This document shows positions 62,889 to 64,000 of a stretch of 64,000 nucleotides of DNA, piece by piece. Position numbers and translations under genes: made by a program. Source of the DNA: Solea solea. Lineage: Eukaryota; Chordata; Actinopteri; Pleuronectiformes; Soleidae. Below the pieces are notes generated by a model. It had not been told where the DNA came from and ran no database searches. It saw nothing but the letters and a program-made list of their open reading frames with translations. Numbering within the stretch: position 1 is the first letter of the stretch; each line of letters begins with the position of its first letter. The DNA lies in assembly GCF_958295425.1 (NCBI RefSeq), contig NC_081141.1, positions 15,821,087 through 15,885,086 of the forward strand, in the 5' to 3' direction.

Positions 62889-64000
62889 CTGTAAAGGGAA
62901 AGCGATGATGAGTCTACCACATAATATAATAATAATAATAATATATACACGTTTTTGCTGTTTATTACACAGGGCTAATGCAAAAACGTCTGGGTCCTTG
63001 TGTTACTGTGAATATGTTCACATTTCTATGATCCTCTATGACAGTTGATTATCAAACAAAACAAAATATTTGTACGTCACTATCTAGGTCAGGGGTCTGC
63101 AACCTGCGTCTCTAGTGTGTGTGGCTCCTTGTAGCTTTGATTTTTTTTCCAACACCTCTTTTTAAGAGATAAAGGGGATAAATACAAATGTTTTAATATG
63201 TTGTGTGTCACATCCAATATTAAAAAGCCTTGACAAAAGATGTGCGTGGAATATGGGAAGCCATTCCCAAAACTTAAATGAGGTAATGTGTACTTGTACA
63301 CATTTGGAGTCCTGTCCATCTTTGGACCCACATACTTATACCAGGCAGGTTTTCTCAAGCATGAACTACATACAATCCAAATATTTATTTATTTAAAATG
63401 GATTACTTTTAATTTCATTGATTTGCAACAAACAAGACTAAAAGGCTGGGTATAAACAGCAATGGAATGTCATGTGAAATGTTTTCTTTTGGTAGTTCTT
63501 AAATATACTATCGTTCTTTTATACATATAGCATAGCTGTATAAAAACCTTTATACATGTTATTACCTTCATTTTATGGGTCAAACAGGTTTTGAAGCTAC
63601 AATTACTTTTATTTGGGTGAGAGGGGGCAAAATGACCCCTGATCCAGGTTTTTAGAAAACACAGATAGACATTTTAAACATCTGTAGTATGTAATAACTC
63701 AATCAAATAACCAATTAACCGTAATGATCATTGACTGATTGATCAAATGATTAAACAATCATAAGTTGAAGCTGTAAAGGCCAGTGCTGTTGTGAATGTG
63801 CCCTTTCACATACTTGCAGTGTCAAACAGCGTCAATGCACTTTGCTCTACAAAATGCGACTCCAGATAGCGAGATTAACCGCTGGGCAACTAATGCAAGG
63901 AATAAAAGGGGGGAAACATTGTGTCCAAACTGTTATCATTTGTCCTACATGGTTATAAAATATCTGCAACTCGCAGCTTAGCATTAGGAGCTAACGTTGC
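62889..64000 (-). other. hsd17b4: hsd17b4 5' intron (partial)
   Basis: 1.1 kb to the window edge. No first-exon sequence (initiator Met and VVLVTGAG-like strand) was found. It holds a hAT-like repeat end near 63092. Confidence 0.7.
63092..63160. mobile_element. hAT-like repeat end (CAGGGGTCTGCAACCTGCG)
   Basis: CAGGGGTCTGCAACCTGCGT then GTGTGGCTCCTTGTAGCTTT is the conserved terminus of a widespread non-autonomous hAT-type element. The rest is not recognisable. Confidence 0.6.

Overview
The window is vertebrate nuclear DNA, most likely from a teleost (ray-finned) fish. It is AT-rich, has GT-AG introns, and carries dispersed repeats typical of teleost genomes: hAT-like MITEs, tRNA-headed SINE-like elements, a LINE reverse-transcriptase tail, and long CA and TA microsatellites. 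Family calls come from recognising conserved protein sequence; no database search was possible. The species cannot be named.

Two genes lie tail to tail. On the + strand, positions 133-22458 hold the last 23 coding exons that I can place of dmxl1 (Dmx-like 1, rabconnectin-3 alpha), encoding about 1,250 C-terminal residues of a protein normally about 3,000 long. It ends in the WD40 repeats and a TAG stop at 22456-22458. On the - strand, positions 62888-27278 hold 24 exons of hsd17b4 (peroxisomal multifunctional enzyme type 2, D-bifunctional protein). They cover all but roughly the first 20 residues: the SDR dehydrogenase, the hot-dog/MaoC hydratase 2, and the SCP2 domain ending in the peroxisomal signal AKL. 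Every exon junction in both genes keeps the reading frame, which strongly supports the models. The first hsd17b4 coding exon and promoter lie beyond the right edge, and the 5' half of dmxl1 lies beyond the left edge. The 4.8 kb between the two stop codons holds 3' UTRs and no recognisable gene.

The outstanding feature is a tandem array of about 14.8 kb (29424-44231) inside one hsd17b4 intron (29374-46443). It is built from a unit of about 38 bp whose core is often a perfect 14-bp palindrome (CATACTATAGTATG). It changes orientation near 31853 and again near 43963, giving forward (2.4 kb), reverse (12.1 kb) and forward (0.3 kb) blocks. It carries higher-order duplications (831 bp, 2,220 bp and others). 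It also contains or abuts three copies of one tRNA-headed SINE-like element, always in the same orientation relative to the array units. Its edge lies only about 50 nt from the 3' splice site of the next exon. This is the best candidate here for something undescribed: an intronic, palindrome-cored, bidirectional satellite able to form long hairpins in the pre-mRNA.

The genes are functionally unrelated: DMXL1 regulates V-ATPase assembly and endosomal acidification, and HSD17B4 performs peroxisomal beta-oxidation. They share only the locus, as their human orthologues also lie close together on 5q23. Most remaining sequence is intron with old repeat fragments. No tRNA gene, CRISPR array, endogenous virus or additional protein-coding gene was found.
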